Positions 47,358 to 56,007 of a stretch of DNA of 64,000 nucleotides are shown here, piece by piece. The number at the start of each line of letters is the position of its first letter. The stretch's first letter is position 1. The position numbers and the translations under genes were made by a program. The stretch is from a virus: positions 1 to 64,000 of the IMG/VR virus record IMGVR_UViG_3300029258_004290; one strand, given 5' to 3'. Below the pieces are notes generated by a model that saw only the letters and a program-made list of their open reading frames with translations, did not search any database and was not told where the DNA came from.

Positions 47358-47747
47358 ATGTCGAACCAATGGAAAAAGGATCATCCCGAGAAGGCGCGCG
47401 AGATTGGAAGGGCGGCGTCCGCCCGCTTTCGCGTTAAGCATCCGCGCCGGCACAAGGACCAGTACATCCGCTGGAAATACGGTATCAGTTTGAAGGAGTT
47501 TGAGACCCTGCTCAAGGCTCAGGGGTATTGCTGCGCTATTTGTGGTGGCAATCTACGTGGGCGGCGGAGAAAGAACATCGACCACGACCATGAGACCGGT
47601 GAAGTGCGCGGGGTCCTCTGCTATGCCTGTAACTTGATGCTCGGGTTTGGGCGGGATAACCCGGAAACCCTGAGGCGCGCTGCGAAATATCTCGAAGCCG
47701 AGAAAGGGTCCGTCCTCTGGCTGGTAAGGAGCGAGGCCAATGGATAA
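47358..47747 (+). CDS. endonuclease VII-type HNH nuclease, probable mobile gene
   Basis: This 129-residue protein has the recombination endonuclease VII layout: [36 protein letters not shown] and AAKYLE. The paired CxxC and DHDH form the zinc and catalytic sites. The gene is visibly less GC-rich than its surroundings and uses codons such as ATT, TTT and AAA, rare elsewhere, so it looks recently acquired. It sits between head morphogenesis and protease genes, a usual site for homing nucleases. Confidence 0.82.
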   Translation: MSNQWKKDHPEKAREIGRAASARFRVKHPRRHKDQYIRWKYGISLKEFETLLKAQGYCCAICGGNLRGRRRKNIDHDHETGEVRGVLCYACNLMLGFGRDNPETLRRAAKYLEAEKGSVLWLVRSEANG

Positions 47748-48612
47748 ATACGCGTATATCACTCTGCCGTCCATTCTCATTAAGGCAGATAAAAAGGAGA
47801 AGGACATCCTCTATTTGGAGGCGTCCAATCCGCAGGTTGACCAGCAAAGAGAGAAGGTGCTGCCATCCGCGCTTGAAGACGAGGCGCACAACTTCCTCAA
47901 GTCCGGCGTCATTAGCTGGGATCACCAGCACAAAATCCGTCAAGACCCGTCTTACATCATCGGGGAGCCCCTCGACGTCCGTGTCGGGAAGAAGCGCGCA
48001 ACCCTGGTGAAGGCGCGGATCTACCGGGACTGCCGGTACGGGAGGGCGGTGCTCGAGCTCGCGAAGTCCGCGTGCACCCGCCTGGGCGCCAGTATCGGCG
48101 GCTTCATTGTGAAGAGGGTCACGCAGTTCGACGCGGCCCTGAAGAAGTCCATCCCCACGATCGCGAAGATCCTGTGGGACGAGGTGGCCATCACCCATCG
48201 GGCCGTCAACGCCGCGACCGCGGCGGCCGGCGGCGGGCAGGGCGTGTCGATCACGCCCTTCGCGGAGTTCGCGAAGAGCTGGATCCTGGACGAGGCCGAG
48301 CGGGCGGAGGTCATCAAGGGCCTGACCGCCGGCTACGGGACGGACGCCGCGGCGTACGCGGGCGGCCGCGCCCTCCAGAAGGAGAGCCTCATGGGGGCGA
48401 AGGAGCCGATGGACTCGCAGCACCGCCGGCACCTGCAGGGGGCGTTCGTGGACCTGCTGCGCCACCTGTCGACCGGGCAGGTGCGGCACTACGGGGATTT
48501 GACGAGGGTGCTCCGCGCCCACGGCGCGGAGGACGCGGCGGACGAGGCCGCGAAGCTCATCGTGGAGAATAAAGACCGACTCAAGCGCATGCTACCAACC
48601 ATAAGGAGGTAA
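47740..48612 (+). CDS. HK97-type prohead protease
   Basis: This 290-residue serine protease matures the capsid. Catalytic His is likely His62 (SWDHQHK) and Ser118 in [14 protein letters not shown] and [11 protein letters not shown] are family landmarks. Residues 195-217 ([18 protein letters not shown] and on) are almost the same as residues 32-54 of the major capsid protein, which suggests a shared cleavage site and self-processing. The first 60 codons are AT-richer, like the adjoining HNH gene, while the rest returns to phage composition. Confidence 0.78.
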   Translation: MDKYAYITLPSILIKADKKEKDILYLEASNPQVDQQREKVLPSALEDEAHNFLKSGVISWDHQHKIRQDPSYIIGEPLDVRVGKKRATLVKARIYRDCRYGRAVLELAKSACTRLGASIGGFIVKRVTQFDAALKKSIPTIAKILWDEVAITHRAVNAATAAAGGGQGVSITPFAEFAKSWILDEAERAEVIKGLTAGYGTDAAAYAGGRALQKESLMGAKEPMDSQHRRHLQGAFVDLLRHLSTGQVRHYGDLTRVLRAHGAEDAADEAAKLIVENKDRLKRMLPTIRR

Positions 48613-48619
48613 GAACGGC

Positions 48620-49498
48620 ATGGACGTGACGAAGGAAGCCAGGGACCTGGCGCGCCTGCTCAAGTCCGCCGCGGGCGGCGAGGCCGCCGCGGAGGCCGAG
48701 GCCGAGGAGTCGCCCACGCGGGCGGCGTTCGACCAGGCCGCCGAGGAGCTCCGGAAGGCCGCGGGCCTCCCGGGTCCCGAGGACGAGGACGAGGAGACGG
48801 ACGCCGGCGACGACGACGCGGAGGAGGCCCCTGAGGCCGACGCCGACGACGAGGCAACCGAGGAGAGCGGCGAGGACGCCGCCGACGACACGGAGCCGAC
48901 CCCGGAGAACCTGAAGAAGGCCTGGGACGACTTCATGAAGAAGAAGAAGAACGGGAAGAAGAACGGGAAGAAGGGCAAGAAGGACAACGAGGACGACGAC
49001 GACGAGGAGGACGAGGCCTACAAGTCCCGCGCCGTCGCCGAGACCGTCGCCGCCGACCCGGAGGCCGAGGCGGCCATGGACATCGAGCCCTTCCTCAAGG
49101 CGCTCGTCCACGGCATCGACCGCCGGCTCGACGCGATCGAGGCGACCGTCGCCAAGGCCGCCAAGGCCCAGGAGGCGGTGTTCGCGGTCCAGAAGAGCGC
49201 GGCGGGCCTGGCCCTGTCGCACGGCGACCTGGTCCGCGAGGTCCACGAGGTCGTCTCCGCGGCCGGCGGCCAGCCCGCGGAGCGCCGCGGCAGGCTCCGC
49301 GTCGTCGAGCGCTTCGGGAAGAGCGCCGCCGAGGACGGCGCCGACTACGACCCCCAGGAGGCGAAGGCCAAGCTGCTCGAGCTCGCCAAGAGCAAGGCGC
49401 TGTCGCCGGAGCAGATCGGGGTCTGCGAGATGCGGATCAACCACGGGCAGGAGCTGCCCGCCTACTTCGCGAAGCACTTCGCCGGGTCCGGCGAGTAG
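48620..49498 (+). CDS. probable scaffold protein, acidic
   Basis: This 292-residue protein has a long acidic region (about 15-100), a Lys/Asn-rich stretch (KKKKNGKKNGKKGKKDN), then helices with coiled-coil character (PFLKALVHGIDRRLDAIEAT). Its place between protease and major capsid protein, high charge and helical content fit a capsid scaffold. A strong ATAAGGAGGTAAG site precedes the ATG. No direct motif proves the role; a minor capsid protein is the alternative. Confidence 0.6.
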   Translation: MDVTKEARDLARLLKSAAGGEAAAEAEAEESPTRAAFDQAAEELRKAAGLPGPEDEDEETDAGDDDAEEAPEADADDEATEESGEDAADDTEPTPENLKKAWDDFMKKKKNGKKNGKKGKKDNEDDDDEEDEAYKSRAVAETVAADPEAEAAMDIEPFLKALVHGIDRRLDAIEATVAKAAKAQEAVFAVQKSAAGLALSHGDLVREVHEVVSAAGGQPAERRGRLRVVERFGKSAAEDGADYDPQEAKAKLLELAKSKALSPEQIGVCEMRINHGQELPAYFAKHFAGSGE

Positions 49499-49533
49499 CC
49501 GAGCGCAGAGAGAACACAAGGAGGTAAAGGGCA

Positions 49534-50925
49534 GTGGAAAACGCTGTTGTGGAACTTCTCGCGTCGCAGGCCGGTGACGGCTTCGCGATGGCGAACGACC
49601 TGGTGCTCGAGGACCTGCAGAAGGCCCTGACCGCCGGGTACGGCACCGACGCCGCCACCTTCACGGGCGGCCGCGCGCTCATGCCCGAGTCCCTGGACAC
49701 GACGCTCGTCTCCGTCCTGCACACGCAGGAGGAGGCCAAGCTCTTCCAGCGGCTCAAGAAGCAGCCGGTCAGCTCGACCGTGCACCAGTACGTGAAGCGG
49801 ACCGAGGTCGGGGACGACGACGGGGCGTTCGTCGCAGAGGGCGGCAACTCCCAGGAGAAGGACCAGACCCTCGCCCGCAAGATCGTCAACATGAAGTACC
49901 TGCAGACCAAGAGGCAGGCGACGATCCAGGCGGTCACGGCGAACACCATCGAGGACGCCATGGCCATCGAGCAGAACGCGGCGACCCTCTGGGTCATCCG
50001 CAACGTCGAGAAGACCCTGTTCACCGGGAACAGCTCCTTCGTGACCGAGCAGTTCGACGGGCTCGACGCGCTCCTCACCACGCACGTCCTGGACATGCGC
50101 GGCGGGGACGCGACCGGCTCGGCGTTCGAGAACAAGGTCAACGAGAGCTGCCGCCGCATCCGGGACTACTTCGGGAAGCCGAGCCTCATGCTCAGCTCGA
50201 CGATGGTCATGGAGGACATCCAGAAGCTCCTCCGCGACCGGATCCGCGTCGGCACCGGGGAGATCGTCTCCGGCAACGTCGTCTTCAACGCCTACCCGAC
50301 CAAGTTCGGGAAGCCGGAGCTCGAGGACGACGTGTTCATCAAGGAGGGGACCACGCCGGTCGCCTCCACGATCACCGCGTCCAGGCCGGGCGCGCCCACG
50401 ATCAACTCCGAGGCCGCCGGCGCCCACGCCTCCAGCGAGTTCGCCGCGGCCGACGCCGGCGCCTACTGGTACAAGGTGGTCGCGGTCAACGCCTACGGCG
50501 ACTCGACCGCCGACACCTCGTCCAGCGCCGTCACCGTCGCCTCGGGGGACCGCGTCACGCTCAACGTGACCGAGGGCTCCCCAGCCGCCACCGCGTACAA
50601 GGTCTACCGGAGCCAGAAGGGCGCGGCCACCGCGGCCGACTGCCGGTACGCCTTCACGGTCGCGCGCACCGCGGCCACCCAGGACATCTACGACACCAAC
50701 TCGTTCCTGCCGGGGACGTCGAGCGTCTACATCCTCACGATGGAGGCGCTCTACAACGGCATCGAGTGGAACCAGTTCCTCCCGATGATGAAGTTCCCCC
50801 TGTTCCCGACCGCCGCCGCGGTCTACCCGTTCCTGATGCTTCTCTTCGGCGCGCTCAACGTGAAGAAGGAAGAGCAGATGGTCCGGATCAAGAACGTGGC
50901 CTACAGCGGGATGGGGTGGTTCTAG
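49534..50925 (+). CDS. major capsid protein, HK97 fold, with an Ig/FN3-like insertion
   Basis: This 463-residue protein has the N-terminal segment [20 protein letters not shown] (from residue 32), the probable cleavage region shared with the protease. Capsid-like blocks follow: GGRALMPESLDTTL, GAFVAEGGNSQEKD, MLSSTMVMEDI. Residues about 288-380 (PGAPTINSEAAGAHASSEF, AGAYWYKVVAVNAYGDS, YKVYRSQKG) look like a fibronectin III or Ig-like domain inserted before the C-terminal strand, probably displayed outside the shell. AAGGAGGTAAAGGG is a very strong ribosome site, fitting high expression. Confidence 0.82.
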   Translation: MENAVVELLASQAGDGFAMANDLVLEDLQKALTAGYGTDAATFTGGRALMPESLDTTLVSVLHTQEEAKLFQRLKKQPVSSTVHQYVKRTEVGDDDGAFVAEGGNSQEKDQTLARKIVNMKYLQTKRQATIQAVTANTIEDAMAIEQNAATLWVIRNVEKTLFTGNSSFVTEQFDGLDALLTTHVLDMRGGDATGSAFENKVNESCRRIRDYFGKPSLMLSSTMVMEDIQKLLRDRIRVGTGEIVSGNVVFNAYPTKFGKPELEDDVFIKEGTTPVASTITASRPGAPTINSEAAGAHASSEFAAADAGAYWYKVVAVNAYGDSTADTSSSAVTVASGDRVTLNVTEGSPAATAYKVYRSQKGAATAADCRYAFTVARTAATQDIYDTNSFLPGTSSVYILTMEALYNGIEWNQFLPMMKFPLFPTAAAVYPFLMLLFGALNVKKEEQMVRIKNVAYSGMGWF

Positions 50926-50950
50926 GCCCCGCCACAACCGAGTGACTGAC

Positions 50951-50994
50951 GCGGGCGCGCCCGCCGGCATCGAGCCGGGCCAGGGCGCGCCCGC
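50951..50994 (+). terminator. strong hairpin after the major capsid gene
   Basis: GCGGGCGCGCCC (50951-50962) pairs perfectly with GGGCGCGCCCGC (50983-50994). An inner CCGGC/GCCGG pair extends the stem to 17 pairs. It is followed by CCGCGCATAACAAC, without a U tract. Its place right after the most expressed gene suggests termination or protection of the capsid mRNA. Confidence 0.6.
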
Positions 50995-51026
50995 CCGCGC
51001 ATAACAACGGTAGGGAGTGCAAAGAC

Positions 51027-51470
51027 ATGGCAAAGGCGAAGAAGAAGAAGAAGGAGACCGACGGGGAGGAGGCGGAGGAGCTCGACCAGGCGGCAGCCGA
51101 GGCGGCCCTCGACGGCATCGTCGAGAGCGAGCCCGAGCCCGAGCCCGAGCCCGAGGACGAGGACGAGCCCGACGAGGAAGAGGAAGAGGAAGACGAGGAC
51201 GAGGTGGACGAGCCCAAGCCCAGGAAGAGGGACAGAATGGACTTCGTGTCCCAGGCGGAGGCGACCAAGGAGCGGAGGGAAGCGCCGGTGACGGTGAAGA
51301 GCCCCGAGCTCCGCGAGTCGAAGCTCTGGCTCAACAAGCCGGGGTGCGAGGGCCAAATCACGTTCGACGAGTTCGGCGAGGCCACGGTCCCGCAGTACAT
51401 CGCCGACGAGCTGATGCGCATCCACCCGCACGTCACGATCGCCGAGAAGAAGAAGAGAAGCCGGCGCTAG
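51027..51470 (+). CDS. acidic protein following the capsid gene
   Basis: This 147-residue protein has a Lys-rich start, a long Glu/Asp/Pro tract (about 35-65), and a folded C-terminal part (SKLWLNKPGCEGQITFDEFG to HPHVTIAEKKKR). It shares a 14-base leader with the MuF-like gene. The position suggests a head accessory or connector-associated protein. No family is recognised. Confidence 0.55.
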   Translation: MAKAKKKKKETDGEEAEELDQAAAEAALDGIVESEPEPEPEPEDEDEPDEEEEEEDEDEVDEPKPRKRDRMDFVSQAEATKERREAPVTVKSPELRESKLWLNKPGCEGQITFDEFGEATVPQYIADELMRIHPHVTIAEKKKRSRR

Positions 51471-51493
51471 CGCCGGAGGGGGCCTGCGCCCCC
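51461..51493 (+). terminator. tandem palindromes at the end of an operon
   Basis: CCGGCGCTAGCGCCGG (51461-51476) is a perfect 16-base palindrome over the stop codon. GGGGGC-CTGC-GCCCCC (51478-51493) follows directly. They open a 151-base gap (51471-51621) before a large virion gene. There is no U tract; a termination or RNA-processing role is inferred. The remainder of the gap shows nothing clear beyond the ACACAGGAGGGACCAC ribosome site. Confidence 0.5.
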
Positions 51494-51621
51494 GCCATCC
51501 CCCGCCCGCCAGACCTCCTCTAGCTGGACCGGGCCCAGGGACGCAGACACGCCCCCAAACCGATCGCGGCGGGGGATAGCGGGAACGCAGGACAGCCCAC
51601 CCACCACACAGGAGGGACCAC

Positions 51622-53340
51622 ATGCCCAACAAGGACTTCACCCGCGCACAGATCGGCGCCGACGAGGTGCTGGCCTACATCGCGGTCGACACGGACGACG
51701 ACGGGAAGCCGGACGCGATAGGCGTCTGCAACGCCGACGGGTCGTCCGTCGGCACCGCGGCGACCGTCCTCGACGACATGGAGGACGCGGCGCCCTGGTC
51801 CGCCATCTCCGGCCTGGCGGCGGACAACCTGGCCGAGTCCACAACCCACAAGATCGGCTCCAAGTCGCTCGAGTTCGACAAGGCCGCCGGCCACGTGGAC
51901 GCCGGCGTCGAGCGGACCTTCAACGTGCCGTTCGACCTCGGGACCGCGGAGGCGACCAGGAAGAGCATCCAGTTCGCGGTCAACCTCTCCAGCCTGACCG
52001 ACGTCGTCTCGGCGTGGGTCCGGCTCGGGACCGACGGCAGCAACTACGCCGAGTTCCGGGTCCCGGTCGCGGACCTGGCCAGCGGGTGGAACAGGTGCAC
52101 CAGGCACCTGCTCGACAACGGCTGGACTCAGGCCGGGACCGGGCTCAACACGGCCGCGCTCACCTACCTGGCCGTCGGCGTGGAGTTCTCCGCCGCCGGC
52201 GACACGCTCGCCGACATCCTCTTCGACAACGTCCTGTTCCTCGAGCACGTCGAAGTGGAGAGCAAGGTGCTCCTATCGACGTCCGTCACCGTAGGCGTCG
52301 TCGACGCGAACATGCGGGACGGCGGCGGGACGGCGCTCACCTCGACGACCGTTGGGGCTGACCGCGCCCTGGACGTCAACGTGGTCCAGGCCGTCGGCGG
52401 CGCCGGGCTCGCGACTGAGGCGACCCTCGCGTCGATGGCGGCGGCCGTGGCGACGGCGGCGAACCAGGCCACCGGGAACGCGAGCCTGGCGACGGTTGCC
52501 GGGGACACGACGTCGATGGATGGGAAGATGCCGGCGGACCCGGCGCGCGAGGGTGGGAACCTCGCGACCGCGGTCACGCATCTCTCTACCGTCGCGGGGG
52601 ACACGACGAGCATCGACGCGAAGGTGTCGACCGCCGCGAACCAAGCGACCGCGAACGGGCTGCTCGCGACGATCGACTCCGACACGAGCGATCTCGCGAG
52701 CACGGTCGGGACTTACGCGGGAGGGTTCGCCAACAAGCTGCTGGTCGTCGGCGGGCACGACAGCGGTACGCTTCGCGCTCTGGAGCTGGACAGCAACCGG
52801 TACCTCCACGTGACGGTGAAGGACGCGCCGTATTTCAATGCGTGGGAGGGCGCTGCGAGGCCGGCGTTCGCCGTCCACGACAACGCGCTCGGTGCGTCCA
52901 CGGGGCTCCACGTCCTCGGGTCGCGGTACGAGAGCAGCCTGTCGAAGGTGTCCACCGACGGGGACTGGACGCGACAGAAGGCGACGATCGAGGGCATCCC
53001 GCTCACGCGGCCGGAGCACCCGACGTCGACGACGCATGGCGAGACATTCGCGGCGGCGCAGACGGACTACAGCCCGGCCAACGGGAAGTGGGACGCCCCC
53101 GGGGCGGGGAAGCGGCTGGTGATCGTTGGTTACGATTTCTCGGCAGCGGCGGCGCAGGGGTTCTCGCTGCAGGACGAAGACGACAACGAGCTGATCGGAA
53201 AGGTCTGGCTGCCCGCGACCGGCAACAAGGGGAAGGAGAAGTGCTACATCCCCTTGCCGACGAACAAGGCGCTGGAGCTGACGACGGACAACGCGGTTAA
53301 CCATTCGGCGACAGTGAGCGTAATCACGGAGCAGGTGTAG
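51622..53340 (+). CDS. large beta-rich virion protein
   Basis: This 572-residue protein has an N-terminal jelly-roll-like part (ATVLDDMEDAAPWSAISGLA, KIGSKSLEFDKAAGHVDAGV), which resembles carbohydrate-binding modules. A helical Ala/Thr-rich middle carries repeated units (AGDTTSMDGK, AGDTTSIDAK), typical of trimeric fibres. The C-terminal domain is beta-rich. Codon usage drifts toward more A/T third bases from about 52.3 kb onward. It is probably a decoration or fibre protein. Confidence 0.6.
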   Translation: MPNKDFTRAQIGADEVLAYIAVDTDDDGKPDAIGVCNADGSSVGTAATVLDDMEDAAPWSAISGLAADNLAESTTHKIGSKSLEFDKAAGHVDAGVERTFNVPFDLGTAEATRKSIQFAVNLSSLTDVVSAWVRLGTDGSNYAEFRVPVADLASGWNRCTRHLLDNGWTQAGTGLNTAALTYLAVGVEFSAAGDTLADILFDNVLFLEHVEVESKVLLSTSVTVGVVDANMRDGGGTALTSTTVGADRALDVNVVQAVGGAGLATEATLASMAAAVATAANQATGNASLATVAGDTTSMDGKMPADPAREGGNLATAVTHLSTVAGDTTSIDAKVSTAANQATANGLLATIDSDTSDLASTVGTYAGGFANKLLVVGGHDSGTLRALELDSNRYLHVTVKDAPYFNAWEGAARPAFAVHDNALGASTGLHVLGSRYESSLSKVSTDGDWTRQKATIEGIPLTRPEHPTSTTHGETFAAAQTDYSPANGKWDAPGAGKRLVIVGYDFSAAAAQGFSLQDEDDNELIGKVWLPATGNKGKEKCYIPLPTNKALELTTDNAVNHSATVSVITEQV

Positions 53341-53882
53341 TGAAGGCGCTCGTCGTCTACGAGACGGCAACGGGGATCGTCAAGAAGATCGCGTGGGACC
53401 GGGAGGACCCGGGGACTGCGGCGCTGCCGGCTGGATGCGATTGGGTCGTCATCGGCGAGTTCGCCACGCGGAAGGACGTCAAGAACCGCTACCTGAACAC
53501 GGCGGTCGTGGTCCCGCACACGATCATGGACAAGGACACGCCGGACCTCGTGAAGAAGTGCCGTTACCTGACGATCGAGGCACCGGCGAGTTGTACGGTT
53601 GGGGAGCCCGTGAGCGTGACGGTGAAGGCGTGGAACGCTGATGGTTCTCCTTGCACAGCGAGCGGAACGTATCGCCGGAGGGTGTGGTACGCGAAGACCA
53701 TGTGGATCGAAACGCTGGAACGTCCGATCAGCGGAGGCGAAGACACGTGGGGCGGAACAGTCCCAGACAGGCCAACCGTTGAGGGAGAGCCGCACGCGGG
53801 AGGGATCGTGGTTGAGGTCAAGCCGAATTTCGATCTCGCGTACGGTGCGCGGTGCCATATCGACGTGGAGGACCCGGCATGA
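53340..53882 (+). CDS. beta-rich protein, probable virion component
   Basis: This 180-residue protein starts at GTG 53340, overlapping the previous stop. TIEAPASCTVGEPVSVTVKA resembles the first strands of an Ig-like domain, but the rest is not assigned. Codon usage is unlike the capsid genes (TGT, TCT, ACA and GGA are common). It belongs to the same cassette as the beta-helix and patatin genes. Confidence 0.55.
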   Translation: MKALVVYETATGIVKKIAWDREDPGTAALPAGCDWVVIGEFATRKDVKNRYLNTAVVVPHTIMDKDTPDLVKKCRYLTIEAPASCTVGEPVSVTVKAWNADGSPCTASGTYRRRVWYAKTMWIETLERPISGGEDTWGGTVPDRPTVEGEPHAGGIVVEVKPNFDLAYGARCHIDVEDPA

Positions 53883-55051
53883 CGACGCTGACGGTTGGAT
53901 CGACCGGTGACTACTCTACGTTCGGGGACCTGCTGACCTACCTGCGCGGGATAGATCCGCTTGGCGACGACTACACGATCCTCGTGCAAGACGAGACGTT
54001 CAACGAGCTGGTCTACTGGGACGTGGACAACGGTGGCAACACGGTGACGATCGAGCCAGTGCCGGGGGCGACGCCGATCATCGACGGAGAGAGTACTCGC
54101 GACCACGCGATCGACATCGAAGGTGGCGGTGGGCTCATCATCAAAAGCATCCAGATGGAGGACACGCTCGGGGGCGCGGTCTGCGTCCACAGCGACGTCA
54201 CGCAGGCTGTTCAGGTGCTCGGCTGCTCCTTCTACCGATGCCTCCGCGGCGTGAACGACGGGAACAACGACATGGACCTGCTGGTGCAGGGCTGCTACTT
54301 CGAGGACATGGACGAAGACGCGGTCGACTGCTATTCGTACAACGGGTTGAAGATCATCCGCGGGTGCCATGCACATTGGACGAGCAGCGGGCCCACAGCA
54401 GATTTCGGCTTCGAGTTTGACGGGACCGGGGACGCGAACTGCATCATTGAGGGATGCAGGATAGACACGGACGACGTTACAAAGGGGCCGGCGCACGCCA
54501 TCTTCGGTGCGAATTACACCGTGGACAGATGCAAGGTCTTCAACCCGCGAGGGTCGTTCTTCCGGCCGGGGTGGGGGAGCACGTTCGTTCTGCGCCGATC
54601 GCTCGCGTCTGCAAGCGCAGGATCGTGCTACCACGGGGTCTACTCAACCGGAGGGACAACGTGGACGATCTTGAACTGCCTCATCCGTGGGGCAGGCCGG
54701 AGCTACACGGGGGTCCGCGTCACGGGCGGATCGACGGTGACGATCAAGAACACCGGGTTCCTAGACCTGTCGAGCGACAGCGCAGTGGACACGGATGCTG
54801 GAACGACGGTCGACAACAGCTACAACGGCTACTACAACTGCGCGACGAAGGTTGGTGGCGGCGGAAGCTGGAACAACCCGGAGACAGGCGAAGTCACGAC
54901 GGACCCGACGGAGTATGGAGACGATGGCGACCTGATCCCAGAGGGCTCTCCGTGGGAGGGGGCCGGGACCGATGTTGGACTTCCGTACCCGGGAACGGCA
55001 GCGGACATCGGGTGCGAAGAGCTGATGCCGGCGAACCTCATGGAGTCATGA
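53879..55051 (+). CDS. parallel beta-helix protein
   Basis: This 390-residue protein opens with TLTVGSTGDYSTFGDLLTYL, the usual entry of a pectate-lyase-like beta-helix. It continues with repeated short strands (TIEPVPGATPIIDGE, VQVLGCSFYRCLRGVNDGNN, NGLKIIRGCHAHW, STVTIKNTGFLDLSSDSAVD). Proteins of this type bind or cleave glycans. It is the second beta-helix protein here and lies next to a lipase-like gene. Codon usage is shifted. The enzymatic status is unknown. Confidence 0.65.
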   Translation: MTTLTVGSTGDYSTFGDLLTYLRGIDPLGDDYTILVQDETFNELVYWDVDNGGNTVTIEPVPGATPIIDGESTRDHAIDIEGGGGLIIKSIQMEDTLGGAVCVHSDVTQAVQVLGCSFYRCLRGVNDGNNDMDLLVQGCYFEDMDEDAVDCYSYNGLKIIRGCHAHWTSSGPTADFGFEFDGTGDANCIIEGCRIDTDDVTKGPAHAIFGANYTVDRCKVFNPRGSFFRPGWGSTFVLRRSLASASAGSCYHGVYSTGGTTWTILNCLIRGAGRSYTGVRVTGGSTVTIKNTGFLDLSSDSAVDTDAGTTVDNSYNGYYNCATKVGGGGSWNNPETGEVTTDPTEYGDDGDLIPEGSPWEGAGTDVGLPYPGTAADIGCEELMPANLMES

Positions 55052-55052
55052 C

Positions 55053-56006
55053 ATGAAGAGGATATTGCAGGTCGACGGAGGAGGGATCATGGGGATCATC
55101 CCCGCGGTCTTCCTCGCAGGGCTTGAGGCCCGGCTCCGCGAGAGGGGGATCACGACACCACTGTACGATCTGTTCGATCTCATGTCCGGAAGCAGCACGG
55201 GCGCCGTCCTCACGGCAGCGTTGGCGAGCGGGCTCACGGCCGAGCAGGCATCGAAGATCTACACGGAGGAGGGCGTGGCACTCTTCGCCGACGCGGTCCA
55301 CCGCAACTGGCGTTTCCGGCGACCGTGGAGGGGGAAGTACCGCCGGGAGGATTTCGTCGAGGAGTTCCGCCGGCATCTGAGCAAGGGGACGCTTGCCGAC
55401 CTTCACTGTCGCATCATGATAACCGCGGTCTCGATCGTGGACTTCCGAACGCACTACCTCAAGAGCGACGACACACGGAGACCGAGCCGGGGGGGACCGG
55501 CGGACGCGGAAATCCGAGTGATCGACGCCGTTGCCAGAAGCGGACTGAGCGCACCGTACTACTTCAACCCGGTTGACGATCCCGCCGGCAAGCAGGTCTG
55601 GATCGACGGCGGGAGCTTCACGGAGAACTGCTCCGCGGAGGAGTGCGTCATCGAGGCGATCGACCGCGGCTGGCACAACAAGGCGGAGGTCCGGGTCTTG
55701 TCCCTGGGGACGGGGCACTACGACCCGTCGCGGACTTTCGAGAAGGCCGTCAAGGTCGAGTCCTGGGGGACGGTCACCGACTACGTCAACCGGGCGCGGC
55801 AGCTGTGCGTGCCCCGGCAGTTCGAGCGCATGAAGAAGGGGTTGCTCAAGCTGGCCCCCCAGATCAGGGTCATGCGCGTGGACATGCCGGTGCCGAAGGA
55901 GGTCAACGTCCTGGACGGCGCGGAGCACGCCGAGAAGTACAAGAGCTTCGGCCTGCAGCTGGGCGAGGGCCTGGCCGAGAAGGCCGCCGAGTTCCTGGAG
56001 GTGTAG
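55053..56006 (+). CDS. patatin-like phospholipase
   Basis: This 317-residue protein has all patatin landmarks: the oxyanion loop DGGGIMG (8-14), the nucleophile motif GSSTG with Ser48, and the catalytic Asp in DGG (Asp185). These enzymes hydrolyse membrane lipids; bacterial relatives include toxins and the CBASS effector CapV. There is no signal peptide. It sits in the structural region between a beta-helix protein and the connector, so it may be a virion enzyme or a lysis aid. Its first two-thirds use AT-richer codons; the last third matches the phage. Confidence 0.85.
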   Translation: MKRILQVDGGGIMGIIPAVFLAGLEARLRERGITTPLYDLFDLMSGSSTGAVLTAALASGLTAEQASKIYTEEGVALFADAVHRNWRFRRPWRGKYRREDFVEEFRRHLSKGTLADLHCRIMITAVSIVDFRTHYLKSDDTRRPSRGGPADAEIRVIDAVARSGLSAPYYFNPVDDPAGKQVWIDGGSFTENCSAEECVIEAIDRGWHNKAEVRVLSLGTGHYDPSRTFEKAVKVESWGTVTDYVNRARQLCVPRQFERMKKGLLKLAPQIRVMRVDMPVPKEVNVLDGAEHAEKYKSFGLQLGEGLAEKAAEFLEV

Positions 56007-56007
56007 G

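Noticed and set aside
55053-56006. A CBASS defence operon based on the patatin-like gene
   Set aside because: No cyclase (CD-NTase), Cap2/Cap3 or similar partner is next to it; its neighbours are virion genes.
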